This document shows, one piece after another, positions 12,459 to 25,352 of a stretch of 64,000 bases of DNA. Below the pieces are notes generated by a model. The model did not search any database, had not been told where the DNA came from, and saw nothing but the letters and a program-made list of their open reading frames with translations. The translations under genes and the position numbers were made by a program. The first letter of the stretch is position 1, and each line of letters starts with the position of its first letter. This DNA is from Brachynemurus nebulosus. Its lineage: Eukaryota; Arthropoda; Insecta; Neuroptera; Myrmeleontidae. The DNA is taken from contig JAPWDM010000045.1 in assembly GCA_035578155.1 (NCBI GenBank), positions 797,001 to 861,000 of the forward strand. The letters are read 5' to 3'.

Positions 12459-14013
12459 CAAGGAGATGCACCCAGAGTGAAATTCGGGATTTTGATGAAA
12501 CTTCGCTGGTGTGTAGAATAGGCAAAAATAAGGGACCCGTATTTTTTTTTATCGGCCATCTTCCACGTTTAAGGGATGAAACCAGCCCCTAAAGTGGGGT
12601 TTAAATCGTATTTCTTAAGATATCTCGAAAACTATAAGAGATAGAGGAAAACTATAAATTGACGAAATGTTACTCTTTGAAAGAGCTATTCACCCGTATA
12701 GGTTAAAGCAGGGCCGGGGTAATAAGAGGGGCTGGAGGGGCGAAAATTGGGGTAAATTTTCTTGTACAGCCTGAATGGTTCAATGTATCAAATTTTTACC
12801 ATCGTAAATAGAAAGAGTACCAAAAATTATGGGATAAGTGTTTTTGCGTTTTTTCGAAATATGTGTGGGATCCAAGGAAGGAAAAAATAGGGTAGATTAT
12901 ATTGCATTATTTTTGATTGTAAATACCTTCTATATTTTTTTATTTTTATGTTTATTTTCATCATAAAATGTAAATTTTTACTTTCCGATAATGATTCATG
13001 TATTTTTCAGTACTTACTTAATTGGTAATTTAGCCATTTGTGTATTTGGTTGCTAATATTCGATATTTTTTATACCTATTTTTACCAAAGTTCCCTGGTC
13101 TGAACGTGTCAATCAATGTTCAACAAAAAGCAATAATCTTCCGTTCAAAAACTGCTTTTATCTTCTTAGAAATTCGTTTTTAACCAAATAAATGCGGTTT
13201 ATTTTTTTCTCAACAATCAAACTATTTTTCAGATCCTTTTTGTATGTTTTTAGGTGTCAACCCCATCTCCCAAATCACAAAATTTTTAAAAAGCACCTGA
13301 ACAGTGCGCGAAAGAGATTTTTGCTTCTTGTCGAGCATTCAAACACAAGCACACCAAAGAACTTTAACTTTCGCAGAAATAGGTATAAAAAATTTTAAAT
13401 ATGAGTAACCAAATGTACACATGGCTAAATTACCAATTAAGTTAGTACTGAAAAATATATGAATCATAAATCGGAAAGTAAAAATTTACACTTTCATGAT
13501 GTAAATCAACATAAAAATTATAAAAAATATAAAACGTATTTTCAATCAATAATAATGAAATATAATCTATCCCATTTTTTTCTTCCTTATATGGCTTGGA
13601 TACCGCACATATTTCGAAAAAATACAAAAACACGTAACCCCTAATTTTTGGTGCTCTTTCTATTTATCACAGCAAAAATTTGATACGTTGAACCATTCAG
13701 GCTGTACAAGAAAATTTACCCCCATTTTCACCCTTCCAGCCCCTCTTATTAACCCGGCCCTGGTTTAACCTATACAGGTGAATAGCTTTTTGAAAGGGTA
13801 ACATTTCGTCAATTTAAAGTTTTCCTTTATCTCTTATAGTTTTCGAGATATCTTAAGAAATACGATTTGAGCCCCCAAATTTAGGGGCTGGTTTCACCCC
13901 CTAAACGTGGAAGATGGCCGATAAAAAAAATACTGGTTACTTATTTTTGCCTATTCTACACACCAGCGAAGTTTCATCAAAATCCCGAATTTCACTCTGG
14001 GTGCATTTCCTTG
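12459..14013. mobile_element. Large foldback element, CAAGG...CCTTG ends, TTA target site
   Basis: The 1555-bp element folds on itself along most of its length around about 13235. Left markers TGATGAAACTTCGCTGGTGT, GGCCATCTTCCACG and TTCTTGTACAGCCTGAATGG all recur inverted on the right. Termini are CAAGGAGATGCACCCAGAG and CTGGGTGCATTTCCTTG, with TTA on both sides (12456-12458, 14014-14016). The centre also has inverted TTTCGAAATATGTG and ACCAAATAAATG-type segments. An internal GCAGGGCCGGGGTAATAAG (12709) recurs inverted as TTATTAACCCGGCCCTG. Short open frames here are by-products of the hairpin. No transposase. Confidence 0.85.
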
Positions 14014-14016
14014 TTA

Positions 14017-15838
14017 GTGTAGACTGTGTAGTGAGCATAGTGTAATGAGCGTACTCTCAAAGAAAAGAACCCGGTGAAAAGTTTTAATTTCTAAAGACTT
14101 TCCCACTATACAAACAGTCATTTTTATAAAAAAAAATTATTCTGTATTTTAAAAGACAAAAATGGTTTCTGCAATTCAAACAAATGTTGTAATGAAACAA
14201 ATTTTACTAAAAATAATAAAGTTTATTTAAAGAAATAATAGTTTTTATTAAAAAAATTTCATCTGTAATTGACTCTTAACTCTTGCAGAGCGTCGGACAT
14301 TTAGTAAATCACTACACGGAGAGAAAATTCCTATAAAAATTACTGTGCTCAGCACTACAATCGACGTGTAAAAGACGAACATATAAAGATTATAATTAAT
14401 CATAAAAAATTTAAAGGATGGAATGTTCTTTTCGTAATATTATCTCCGTAAAATTTGTAAAACAGCACAGTAAAAAGTTCCATTACCGACAAAAAAATAA
14501 TTTTTAATTGTGTTTATTAAAAAAATTTCCATGCTAACATGCTAATAATAGAAAGAAAAAAACAGAAAGAAGGTTGGTTTTGTTGGGATCGCTGTAATGA
14601 AATGTACCTCAATTAGCGAGTTACATGGGTTACATGCGAACCATATAGGTGTGGACTGTGGAAGAAACTTTGTCAGACAGCTCCCACCAAGCACCTTGAA
14701 GCAGCTAGTAGTCAGTTGCTTTTACACTCTCTTAGGATGATGTCATCGTTTAATTCATCTTTTTGTTATTTACCTATCTTTAGTATATGTATTAGAATAT
14801 ATTGTTGGCAATCATTTTTGTATACATGTTTTTACAGGTACAGTGCAACCAATATAAGGTCGCGAGTCAGATGCGCAAATGAAAGAGTACGACAACAAGA
14901 ATTAAACTATAATATACATGCATAAGAGTGTGATAAAAGTTGTGTTAGCACCACATTAAATTTTTCCATGCTAGCACATATTTTTTATTTTGGTCGTCGA
15001 TCGCGCACGGATTATAGGGGAGCATAGTAATTTTTCTGAAATTTTCTCTACAAAAATTATAGGATCTTTCTGTTCGTGTAGCGTCACCTGCAGCAGACCT
15101 GTCTATTTTGAATATTTGAGTCAATATTTAAGATTTGTTTTAGTTTTTTACACAAATGATAGGTAGGAGCTGCAGAAAATGATAATGAATCTTTCAAAAC
15201 GAGTAGAATAGAAAGAATAAGTTTGTTTTCTTTTTTCTTCGTCAACTCTTTTAGGGGGAATTTTACCCTTTTAGGGGAAATTTTGACAGAAGTAGTGGTG
15301 AAAATCTTTCACGTGAGAGACACCCCAAAACCTCACAGCCTCCCATAGGTAAATCCAGCCATGGGAAAAGAAAAAGCGGGTTCGGCAAAAAGAAAATGTC
15401 AAGGGCCTAAGAGTGGGTTAATGTGAGTGTTGGTGTGAGTGATACAGAAGCATGAATCCGTTCGAAAGCATCCGTAGATATACAGATAGTACTGTTTGAA
15501 TACCTTCCTTAAAATGTGCGGGCACCGAAGTGCTTTTATATCTGCATAACCTGTGAAATAATTCATATCACACCGGCCTAAAAAATAATATTTTTAAAAT
15601 TAAAAGCAATTAATATTTTTAAATGAAAAACCTAAAATTCAAATTATGCAAACGAAGGTAATAATTTTTTTCGAAAATAAATATGCAAAATATAGAACTA
15701 TATTTCTACATGTCAAATGGTCATATTCAAATAAATTCAAATCAGTTAAAAATTTCTGTTTTACCTATCCGGAAATTCGAGTTGTAGAATCCACGAGTTG
15801 TTAACTAAATAGCCATCTATGTAGCATAAATACAATTA
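14017..15838. other. Intergenic DNA, no gene seen
   Basis: AT-rich sequence without a recognisable gene. A 69-codon open frame at 14716-14925 has no recognisable domain and is not called. No inverted termini were found that would bound a TE here. Confidence 0.35.
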
Positions 15839-16681
15839 GAGGAGAGGTGTGTCAATAGTAACAAAAAAATATACAGGCTAGTAATTTTGTATCTATTAGT
15901 CACACAGAGTTAAATTTTTGGTACAAGATACGGGCATTTTTCAGGTTTTGAGTGAGCTTCACAAAAATACTCTATGTTGACTTATAATTAAAATAACTAC
16001 ATTTATGTGGACCAATGTGTAATGTTACAATCGTCACCAACAGAGGATCAATTGTTACAGGGCTTAGGTTCAATTGTAACACTCATTATTTAGTTGAATT
16101 TACACGTTAGTTATTATGATTAATCCAGTTTTAAAAATTCTTTCTTACATATTGAGTGAAGAAGGTGACAAATAGCCCAGTCTCTGGCAACATCTCTGAA
16201 TTTTTTCTCTTTCTATTACTCTTTTAACGGAATTCAGATATACATCATCGAATATAGTTCCTATCCTAGTTTTTCGTTTTATTCTGAAAACAGTATGAAT
16301 TAGAATAGAGACTGACCCGACAAGCAAAACTAATCGTGTACCGAGACATCGACTAGAAAGCAAGGCTTTGAACCCTACGATAATCGTAAGCGAAAATCAA
16401 TATACCTACTATATATGTAAAACTAACTGATTTTGCCAAAGTGTAAACATTAATGGAAGGTTTTTGTTTCTTTTTTTTTTAAATTATTACCCGAAGCCAT
16501 TGCCATTACCTTTATTATTCTGATACATCCCTAAAATATAAAATTTAATTTTGTTCAGCTAAAATTTTTTGTCAGTTGTAATATGTTACAATCGACACCA
16601 CTGAATTTGTTACAATTGTTCCACCGCTGTTTCATTTTATAAAAAAATTCATAAAATATTAATTATGATCAAAAAATTCGT

Positions 16682-17235
16682 TTAGTGCGTGTTTTTTGAC
16701 ACGCACTAAGTTAGGCCTTCTCAGAGGACTTGACGAATTTTTTTCATTATTTTAAAATATTTTGTTACCTTAAATCATAGATACCAGCGAAACACAATTC
16801 GATATCGATAATGGAAAGGCTGGGAACCTTTTAAAATTTGAAAAAATTCAATTTTTTCAAATTTTTTTTTATCATTTTGTGTGTCTGCGTTTGTATGAAC
16901 TTTTGAGTGCATATTTCGATAAAATAGACCAAAATAAACACTTTTTAAAGAATAAAAAAATCGATATCTCACTTCGTTTCGAGATATCGAACGCGAAAAT
17001 TAGAAAAATTGGCTTAATGTTAACAACTACGATTACCCCAACGCCGTAATTTGAGTGCATATTCTGCTAAAATCGGCCAAAATAAATACTTTTTCAAGAA
17101 TAAAAAAAATTGATATCTTACTTCGTTTTCTAGATATTGAGCCCGAAAGTAGTGGAAATAGACTTTAGGTTGATAACTACGACTGCGTGCGCAAAATTCG
17201 CCAAGTGCGTGTTTTTGACACGCACTAAGTAATGT
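16682..17235. repeat. Element with TTAGTGCGTGT terminal hairpins and 151-bp tandem units
   Basis: Each end carries a palindromic hairpin TTAGTGCGTGT-(T/A loop)-ACACGCACTAA or a close variant (16682-16709, 17202-17229), followed inward by (A/G)CTTG(A/G)CGAATTTT. The interior repeats a 151-bp unit containing GAGTGCATAT, AAATCGATATCTCACTTCG and TTCGAGATATCGA (16902 and 17053). A partial first unit is at about 16785. Short minus-strand open frames here follow the repeat period and are not genes. Confidence 0.6.
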
Positions 17236-17244
17236 CACCTCAGT

Positions 17245-17300
17245 GAAAGTGTTAATTTATGATTTTTTTGCTCGTTTTTTTAAGTACAGTGAAAATACAG
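17245..17300 (+). repeat. Direct repeat of about 60 bp, copy 1 (copy 2 at 25353-25412)
   Basis: GTGAAAGTGTTAATTTATGA followed by a T-rich run and TTAAGTACAGTGAA recurs in the same orientation at 25353-25412. The two copies bracket 8.1 kb containing most nested insertions of this region. Confidence 0.65.
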
Positions 17301-18092
17301 CCCGCTTGCGTTTCATTTTCATTACTTCCGCTTGCCTTTTTCTCGTCTTTCTTTGTCATTCGACTATGTTCTTTTTATTTTTGTTTACGTTCTAGGATTC
17401 CAGTTTTCATCACTTCTAGATCGTCGTTGGTTCCAATTAATAACAATATCGGTTTCATTGCTGACACTAAAAAAAAAAAAAAAAAAAAAAAACAAACGAT
17501 AAAAATAAATAAATAGCATTTTTAAGCTACCATGTCTGAAAATATTACATTTCAACATAGCAAGCTGGTAATGAAAATTCGAAGTTCTAATTGGCAACGC
17601 AAAGATTGTCACTCGCGCTTCTGGTTGTAAAATTAGAACTAGTATCAAGTAAAAATATCTGTTACGACGTAATCCATTCGAATTTTATCCACGTCCGTCG
17701 ACTTCTTTCTTTTTTTAGTAATAGGCGTTTTGTTTCGTTTCTACTTGTTTGCCATTTTCCACCACCTCTGGTATGTGAGATTCTTCATCATTTTTTTAAT
17801 TTTTTGTGATATAAATTCAACTAACATTTTTGAACGATTTTTTGATTTAAGTTTTGTCACACAATCAATATCTTCATTTTTTTTTAATATTAATGTTCAT
17901 GTTTCGCACTTGATACTTAACCTGTAAATTTCATCTTTTAATTGTATATTTTCCACTTTCACTTCTTTTAATTCTTTTAACACAGCCGCAACGATTGAGT
18001 TGTTAACTTCTATATTTTTATTAATTGTGTCTATTTTATTAAATAAAATATCAAACTTATCCATAGAATTTGGATCATTCATATTGTACATA

Positions 18093-18951
18093 AGGTAACG
18101 GGCCTAGTTTCTGACCTTTTAAGAGTGACAGCTGAGGTTAAACGACAGTAATAAATATAAGTTTCAACTTAAGAGACAATTAATAATTTTATCAACTAGT
18201 TTATGGCTTTCAAAATAAAGCCATACAAGTAAAATAATTATTTGAATTGAATTAATAATTTAAATTAATGTTTTAAAAATTGACAAAAAGGACCCAGTTT
18301 CTGACCTTCAAAATTTCTCATGTGACAGTTTCTGACCCTGACAGTGGCCTAGTTTCTGATCCTTAAATTTAAAAATACAGTTTTTTAAAATTTAATTTAT
18401 AAATAATTTTTTATTGATAAAAATGAATGTTTAATGTAATACGTTATGAAAAATAACAAAAACTAATCGAAGATAACTATAAATAACAAAATAACTAACA
18501 AAAACTGGTTAGAATTTAACTGGGCCATACCACTTTAGAAGTGAGCCTAGTAATTGACCCTCATATTTCAATAATAAAAATCATTCTAAGGTATTTTATA
18601 AATATTTTAAAATAAATTTTAAACAAATATTAACCTGCTCATATATTTTTAATTAAGTTTTCATACTTACATGATGAATATTGCACAAATCAAAATGAGT
18701 ACTTTGTAACATAAACTGTTAAGAAACTACCAAAAAAATAGTGTTTACACACATTTTAAACTTAAAAATTTTTTTTTATTTAGTTAATATATTCTAAACT
18801 TTTTAAATTGCTGTTCATTAGACACAGAATAGATTACTTTAAATTAAGAATTTATTTTTTTTCTTATTTAAAATATAGTTTTTTTATTAATTTATAACAA
18901 AGTTGAAAAGTTCAGAAACTGGGCCAGGGTCAATTACCGGGTCTTTTACCT
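18093..18951. mobile_element. 859-bp TA-flanked element, copy A
   Basis: Starts AGGTAACGGGCCTAGTTTC and ends GGGTCTTTTACCT, flanked by TA (18091-18092, 18952-18953). A near-identical inverted copy is at 43708-44567. Short terminal inversion AGGTAA/TTACCT, and internal recurrence of 'CCTAGTTTCTGAYCC/GGCCCAGTTTCTGA'-type motifs. No coding capacity. Termini resemble the pogo-like element at 1839. Confidence 0.85.
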
Positions 18952-19890
18952 TATTTCAAATATAAATTCGACAAAACAAAACAAAACAAAAACAGTAAAA
19001 ACATTCAATTATCCGCCTTGAAGAATACACAAACCATAGATAAAGTACACCAGAATTTTATTTCTACAAGATAGCTAACTTCAATACATTTTTTTGACTC
19101 TCGATTACCTTTCTATGACATTGAGAACGGGGGTACAGGGTATAGATGTCACCGTTGTCGTAATCATCATGCGTAGTACACTTGAAAAGAACAGAGATGT
19201 CACTATAATAACTTTAAATTATCTTTAGCCTTTGCCGATAATGTAGGTAAATACTAGTAAGATAATCCACTAAAATTCTCCTAATTGCATTTTATTTTAA
19301 TGAGTTTTTCAAGTTTAAAACTCATACAATAATTATAAACTAATATATTTGTTTAAAAACTCAAGTTAATTTATTTTTATTCAAAATTATACATTAATCA
19401 AATATTTCGTAAAATATCACTATCGCTGATTCTAATTTCTGACAAGTGTGCTCCGATTTTTCTGCAACAGATAAAATGTATTCTAATTTTCTAATTAATT
19501 TACTGTGATAATAAAATAAGTAATTATTTTCAAATAAAAATAAAGTAATAAATGTTAATTATACATACCTCCAATAATAATTAAATAAAATTATTAAATT
19601 TAATATTGAACTAAAAAAAATAGACGAATTACTCATAAATAATTCGAAAAAAATTAAAATTTCTTGATAGCATTTTTTATAATTGTTACTATAGAAATGT
19701 TACAAATTATAAATTTCTAAAATAATAGAATAAGTTCTATGAACAGTAAATTCGACAGATATCAGCTAGTAGCACCGTCTACAATTACCAATTTTTTAAA
19801 TATGTTGTGCAGTGTTACTGCACTGCCCTCTGAATTCAGTACCTTAATAACCACCTCCTAAGAAAAATCCTATAATTTAAGTGAGTGCTC

Positions 19891-19892
<2 letters not shown>

Positions 19893-19973
<81 letters not shown>
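19893..19973. repeat. (AT)n microsatellite
   Basis: An uninterrupted run of alternating A and T for about 80 bp. Confidence 0.97.
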
Positions 19974-19976
<3 letters not shown>

Positions 19977-20150
19977 TTATTCTCTATGACACAAACGTAT
20001 TACCGTTCCATTTGACATAACACACTGAAGTTAGCTAAATGTACAATATGTACACAATGTGTTTGTTTTTTTGTTTTCTGCTACTGCACGAATAATGCCA
20101 ACACAGGTATCAATTTTTTCGCGCCAACGTTGCTTACTTTTTTAGGTTAA

Positions 20151-20998
20151 CTAAGGCTGCAGATACACGAGACACTTTTGGTGTCTAGAGTAGGTCTATA
20201 GATCAAATGTCAGTGTGTATACAGCAGTGAAAACAGTGTCGCTAACAACAGTCCGTAATCTAGCGAGACTGTGTCGACACTGGTCTAGCTAGTAAAATTG
20301 CATAGGTGTAAACACTGCGATAAATTTTCAAATCGGTTTGACATTTTTTCATACACTCGCAGAAGAGAGATAGATTCATGGTACATAATTAAATGTACAT
20401 AATTACCAACATAATTTTTAGAATTTTACTTTATGGTATAGAAATGAATTACATCACAACAAAGTTGATAACTTTTGTTTCCATTCAATATAAAAATGTT
20501 AATTGATAAATATTATCTAAATTATACTAAGTGTTGAGAAGTTTTTATTTAATTGTATACGACGTTTTTTATAGATTGGAGGATAAAGAAAGAATTATAA
20601 TTTTTTTTTTTAAATTCCCCGCCTAAAATTTATCATTTTGTACATAGTACACTTGTGAATTTGTCAATACAGAAAAATAACTAAATAACATTCTACAATA
20701 TTTATGATTTTATTTCATTCGCAAGTGTTTAAAAAATAATTTTATTACAAGTTTATTACACTTTTTTCATGTGTATCATATACATATATTACTTGACATA
20801 TTGTCATTTTAAGGTTATTCACTGGGAAGGTTATCGATTAAAATTCGATTTTCGTGTGAACAGCTCAGACACATGTTGCGTACATTTATGTACAGACACT
20901 ATCCAGACACAAAAAATTTGTTGAAGTGTGAACAGTAAAGAAATTTATGTCTGACATTTGTGTCGACATTTTGGTGTCTCGTGTATCCCGGGCCTTAG
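20151..20998. mobile_element. 848-bp TIR element (CTAAGGC...GATACACGAGACAC)
   Basis: Left CTAAGGCTGCAGATACACGA then GACAC; right, inverse, CTAAGGCCCGGGATACACGA then GACAC. The boundary may be TA plus AGGC. Subterminal GTGTCTAG/TGTGTCGACA motifs are repeated inside. Noncoding. A fragment GATACACGAGACATC recurs near 36894. Confidence 0.7.
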
Positions 20999-21237
20999 AC
21001 AATATTTCTTGAACACTTTTAATTTCCATTTCCACAATTTTCACGATCTACACTAGTAATATTATTATAGAGAATCTCATTAAACAACTTTTAAAGCCAC
21101 TCCAAGATTATTAAACGCCTTAAAACTTATTAAAATATTTAAATAAAATTTAATCTCAAAGAGTACATGTCCGCTCCTTGTTAGACACAAGTACCAACCA
21201 AGTGCATGTATACAACATATAGTCTATCTCTTACATG

Positions 21238-21322
21238 TTACACTGGTTCCAGTAGTGTAGAGATAGATATGTTGTCTCTATTACTCTATGGTAGTATCTC
21301 TATACTACTGAAACCAGTGTAA
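21238..21322. repeat. Strong hairpin, 85 bp
   Basis: TTACACTGGTTCCAGTAGTG then TAGAGATA pairs with TATCTCTATACTACTGAAAC then CAGTGTAA around a loop of about 30 nt. Could be a tiny foldback element. No coding role. Confidence 0.7.
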
Positions 21323-22643
21323 CGCCAAAGGACAGAAAGTACCCCACCACTATGTCATATATATGCACGCGGAGTTGTGTGTGGTAGTGCAATGGATGGT
21401 TGTGTGTATGGGTGTCTTGCATACGCATATAACATAACATGCATGTGGCATGCATCATGTACGTGAGGTACGTATACCACGTACACCGTGTATAACAATA
21501 TGACAACAATTGAAACAAACCCATTGATAGCTACTAAGTGAATGGCAACATAGTTCTGTAAAATGCACATACCTGCCCATAAGTGATTGCAGAAAAGAGA
21601 TAGTTGTATTCCTTCTTATGTTCTATGGTTCAAACCAATAAGTATGTATGGTTTGTATGTATCAAACCAATAAGTATGTATGTACACACTACTACACACT
21701 ACCAACAATAACACAATTCTTTAAAAAAAATAATTAAGTATGTACGTTTAATTTATGTATCAAAGCTATGGTTATGATTTTGTATGATAATGTATGTAGA
21801 TACATACTTAAAAAAATTCTTAATTCTGAACACAGAACACTCTTATTATTATCACACAGAATATTTATACACTTACATAAGTATTGTTACATTCTCGCAT
21901 TAATTTTTAATAAAAATATTTCAATTTAATTAAATTTCTTCAAAACGTTAATTTTAATATACAGTACAATGTGTCCCATTTTACTGTAATCCGAGTTGTT
22001 CGTACATACGGTGTTTCCTCGCCTAGTTATAAAATGGTCGTGTTCCATTACGGACACACAACGACACTGTGTAACACAATGCATTTCTTTTTTTACACAA
22101 AACCAATTTTTTTAAATGTTATGTAAGACTAACCTTTTAATTGCATTTAAAAGCATTTAAAATGTTAGTATTGCAAGAAAATTTTTTAAAAAAGTAGTTT
22201 TTTTGTGAAACATCAAATGCACTAGTGAATGTTGTTTGTGATATCTAAATGGAACACGATCGATATGTATAATTTAGGGTATTCACAGTTTCTCTTAAAC
22301 TGAATGCTATTTCTACGATATGTTATTTATAGCACAAATTTACGACGTGTTATTTAGATTCTTGTTGTTCTCTATGTAAAAAAAAAAATACGACAACTGT
22401 CGTATTTTAAAGTTGGTAGTGGACAACTTTTTGTAGCATTGTATATATAACACGTGTATCAACTGTCAAAATTTGAATTTTTTAGATTTAAACACAGAGG
22501 AGATTTAAATTAATTTGACTACAATCATTTTTTCTTTTTACTTGAGGTACGTATTATTTATTTAATTATTAAATATTTTTAAAATGGTATTTAATTAATT
22601 TTGTATTTCTTTACAGGTTGCCTTAAAATTTTTAATATTTAGA

Positions 22644-23700
22644 ATGGAGGAAGCTGGACCATCAAATTTGAATGTAAGGTACATGATCAAGTGATTTTTG
22701 CGTTTTATTCTGTAATTTTTTTTAAATTAAATGCTTCATTTCAGATAAAATTAAAACGAATAAGGAAAGGACCTAATAAGAAATGGAGTGATAGAGAGAT
22801 TTCTAGGTTAATAGATTTTTTAAGACAAAATCGAGATTTTGAGGTATACAATCAAATCAGTGAGTGTATTTATGCATTTTTTTGATTATCTTCTTATCTT
22901 ATGTTATAGAAACCGTGTGCCCAAGCTTATTATAAAAAATTTTCAGAAGAAAATTTAATAAATATTGATTGGAAAGTTACTAGAGATAAAGTTAGAAATA
23001 TTCGTTCATCCTTTTCAAAAGCTCAACAGTGGGAGAAAAATACCGGTGCTGGCACTTTACATGATGGTGAAACAATTAAACGTAAAAATGAATATCTAAA
23101 TAAGTCTCCACAATTTATATTTTTTATTACTTTTCAATAGATGTTATCTTGAAAATATGTCCTCTGTATGACGAAATATATGACATTTTCGATAAAAAAG
23201 ATACAAATCCGGAAATATTTGTAATGGATACAGCAGATTCACTTGAAACCAACTCTTGTAATTCTCAACGTAAATCGCCGATCATTTTAGAAGAAATTCC
23301 TTCGACTTCAGATGAAGTCGAAAAAGAAAGTGAAGTACAAACTGTTTCAGAAATCGTTACAGAATCTACTTCTTCTACCCCAATTTCAAAAAAAGGTATA
23401 TATTCTAGGACAGCTGTAGGCGAGATATTCACTTATCAGTCAAAATTGACGGATATCAAAAAACAGAAAATAGAACAAGAAAAGGAAATTCAAGAAAGAG
23501 AATTGAATATGAAGGAGCGTCAGCTGGAATTTGAAATCGAAAAATTTAATAGACAAATAGAATTTGAGGAAGATAAAGAAAAGAAGGCACGAATGTTAAA
23601 AGAAAAACAATTAGAATATGATCATAGAATTAAGCTTTTAGAGCTAGAAATGAGGGAGAGAATCGCAACGAAAGAAATGGAATTAAAATATAAGAAATAA
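22644..23700 (+). CDS. Harbinger Myb/SANT-like DNA-binding accessory protein, four exons, 286 aa
   Basis: Exons 22644-22673, 22745-22843, 22910-23081, 23141-23700, with introns of 60-71 bp and GT-AG borders; phases 0, 0 and 1 fit and no stop interrupts. The protein starts MEEAGPSNLN. Residues about 15-105 form a Myb/SANT-like trihelix domain: KKWSDREISRLIDFL, then YYKKFSEENL, VRNIRSSFSKAQQWEK, TGAGTL, ending CPLYDEIYDIF. The middle is acidic and Ser/Thr-rich, and the C-terminal third is a long charged coiled coil (QEKEIQERELNMKERQLEF onward). In this superfamily the partner protein binds the TIR and helps the nuclease enter the nucleus; that role is inferred from family knowledge. The gene looks intact although its nuclease partner is interrupted. 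Confidence 0.8.
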
Positions 23701-23798
23701 ATACAAAAAAAAAAAAATACTAGCTATGAACTGTTATTAATTTATATTTATTAAAAGTTATAAATTTTCATTTTATTTTATTAAAAAGTTATGAATTT

Positions 23799-25053
23799 TT
23801 AATTGACTTTATTATTTATGTAATTAAAAATTGAAATTCTTAAATTATTGTCTGAACGAAGTTCCGCTGGGTAAACCACAGGATTGTTTTCCTTGTGATT
23901 TTCCTCTGTTATTGGATTGTTGTACTCTAATAAAATGTTATGTAAAATACAGCACACCAGAATCCATTCACAAGCTTGTTTATGACTTTCTTGATTTTTT
24001 AAACGAATTTTCAATTCTTTTAAACATCCAAATTTTTCCTTTAATTTTCCGAAACAATTTTCAATCCGAACCCGATATTTTGAAAAATATTCATTAAACT
24101 TTTGCCTACTTTCATTAGTTAATTAATTACTGTTTTTTCTAAATGGAGTAATGAGGTAGTTAGTCAGAGGGTAGGCAGAATCGCCAGCAATCCACTGTAA
24201 TTCGGAAAAAAAATTATCGGATCTTTGTGCAATTTGACATTCCTTAAATATTCTTGCATCGTGCACGCTGCCCGGATATCCGACAGTAACTTGTCGGATT
24301 TTTAAGTTATGGTCGCACACTACTTGTAATTTGATAGAATATTTCCTTGTACGAGAAAAATAAATTTCATGTTGTTTTGCAGGAGCTTCTGGAAGTTTAA
24401 TTTCAGTTCCGTCAATATAACCAAAACAGCCTGGTAATTCACCCATTGTTTTACTGATTATATTCAGTCTTTCACGATTATCTGGCCACAGTATATATTT
24501 TGATTTTAAATTTAGTATGGCACGGAAAACTCTTCGTGTGATATTTAATAATGTTCCGCCGTCACCAACACCGAATAATGATGCACATTTTCTGATAGAT
24601 GCACTTTCACCAGAAGATCCTAATCGAAACAGCACTATTTGTAATTGCAATTTTACTGGTATTTGAGGAACGAAATTTTTATTTGAAAAAGCTGGATCAT
24701 CTTTTATTAGAGTAAGAATATAATTTAATTCCCTTTCATCCACTCTTAGCATATGACGAAATCTATCATTGTCAAAATTTCCTAAAACTTTATTTGTCCA
24801 ATAAGAACTTTTAGGAACGTTTAGATGTACAGCTCTTCTATTACTTAATAAATACATTAAGTTTACGTTAAAATCTTCTGTAATTTCATCTTCTCTATCG
24901 TCATCACCTGAAAATTAAATAAAAATTCATTAAAATAAATTTAAAAAATCATATCTATTTAGTCTACTTACTTGAGTCAAGATCCATTATTTCTACAACG
25001 GTTTTTGTAATAACGGCATTTATTAATTTATCTCTTTCAGTTATTTTAGGCAT
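23799..25053 (-). pseudogene. HARBI1-like Harbinger transposase, two exons, one in-frame stop
   Basis: Exon 1 25053-24972 (MPKITERDKLINAVITK...) joins exon 2 24907-23799 in phase 1. Exon 2 shows the family order: FRHMLRVDERELNYIL, a helix-turn-helix-like region (IRKCASLFGVGDGGTL), first catalytic Asp in CFGYIDGTEIKLP, second Asp in GYPGSVHDARIF, then AGDSAYPLTNYLITPF. A TAA at 24125-24123 interrupts codon 289 of about 396; the frame then continues without shift through the third acidic residue in VRIENCFGKLK to HKQACEWILVCCILHN. The stop removes the last catalytic residue, so this copy should not make an active nuclease unless the stop is read through. Otherwise length and motifs are complete, so inactivation looks recent. 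Confidence 0.85.
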
Positions 25054-25352
25054 TTTGAAACTATTTTTCTCTATTTTAAAGAAAATGTTACTGAAATTTT
25101 CACCTTTCACAGAACTAATTTTAAGGTTATGTTGTTAACTTGACATTTGTTTACATAATAACACCGTAGGTATGGTAGGTATTAACTTTAAATACGATGT
25201 TGACATTAGCGACAGATCGTCGATAGAGCTAATATACAACAAAAAAACTAAAGTAGAGCACAATATAATTCTTTGCCAAAAAAATTAGCTTTCTTTTATG
25301 AAAACGCAAAATTGCTTTAGTCATTTTTTCTTTATGTATTCTTCACATATAA

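Larger units (their letters stand above)
22365..25245. mobile_element. PIF/Harbinger transposon (approximate ends)
   Basis: Contains the two genes that define PIF/Harbinger: a Myb-like DNA-binding partner (+, 22644-23700) and a HARBI1-like DDE nuclease (-, 23799-25053), convergent with only 98 bp between their stop codons. Ends are approximate: left TTCTTGTTGTTCTCTATG and a downstream TCGTATTTTAAAGTT match, inverted, the right TTGTTGTATATTAGCTCTAT and TCGTATTTAAAGTTAA. A 3-bp TWA target duplication is not clearly visible. Confidence 0.8.

Noticed and set aside
16145..16363. 72-codon minus open frame in the 10-kb nested element as its transposase
   Set aside because: No DDE, HTH or other recognisable motif, and no continuing exons found.
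17259..17809. Several Phe/Ser-rich open frames on both strands
   Set aside because: T-rich low-complexity translations next to a poly-A tract, without known motifs or consistent splice sites.
21300..21570. Short Thr/His/Tyr-rich open frames
   Set aside because: They arise from a TG/CA/TA-rich low-complexity stretch (GTGTGTATGGGTG, GCATGTGGCATGCAT).
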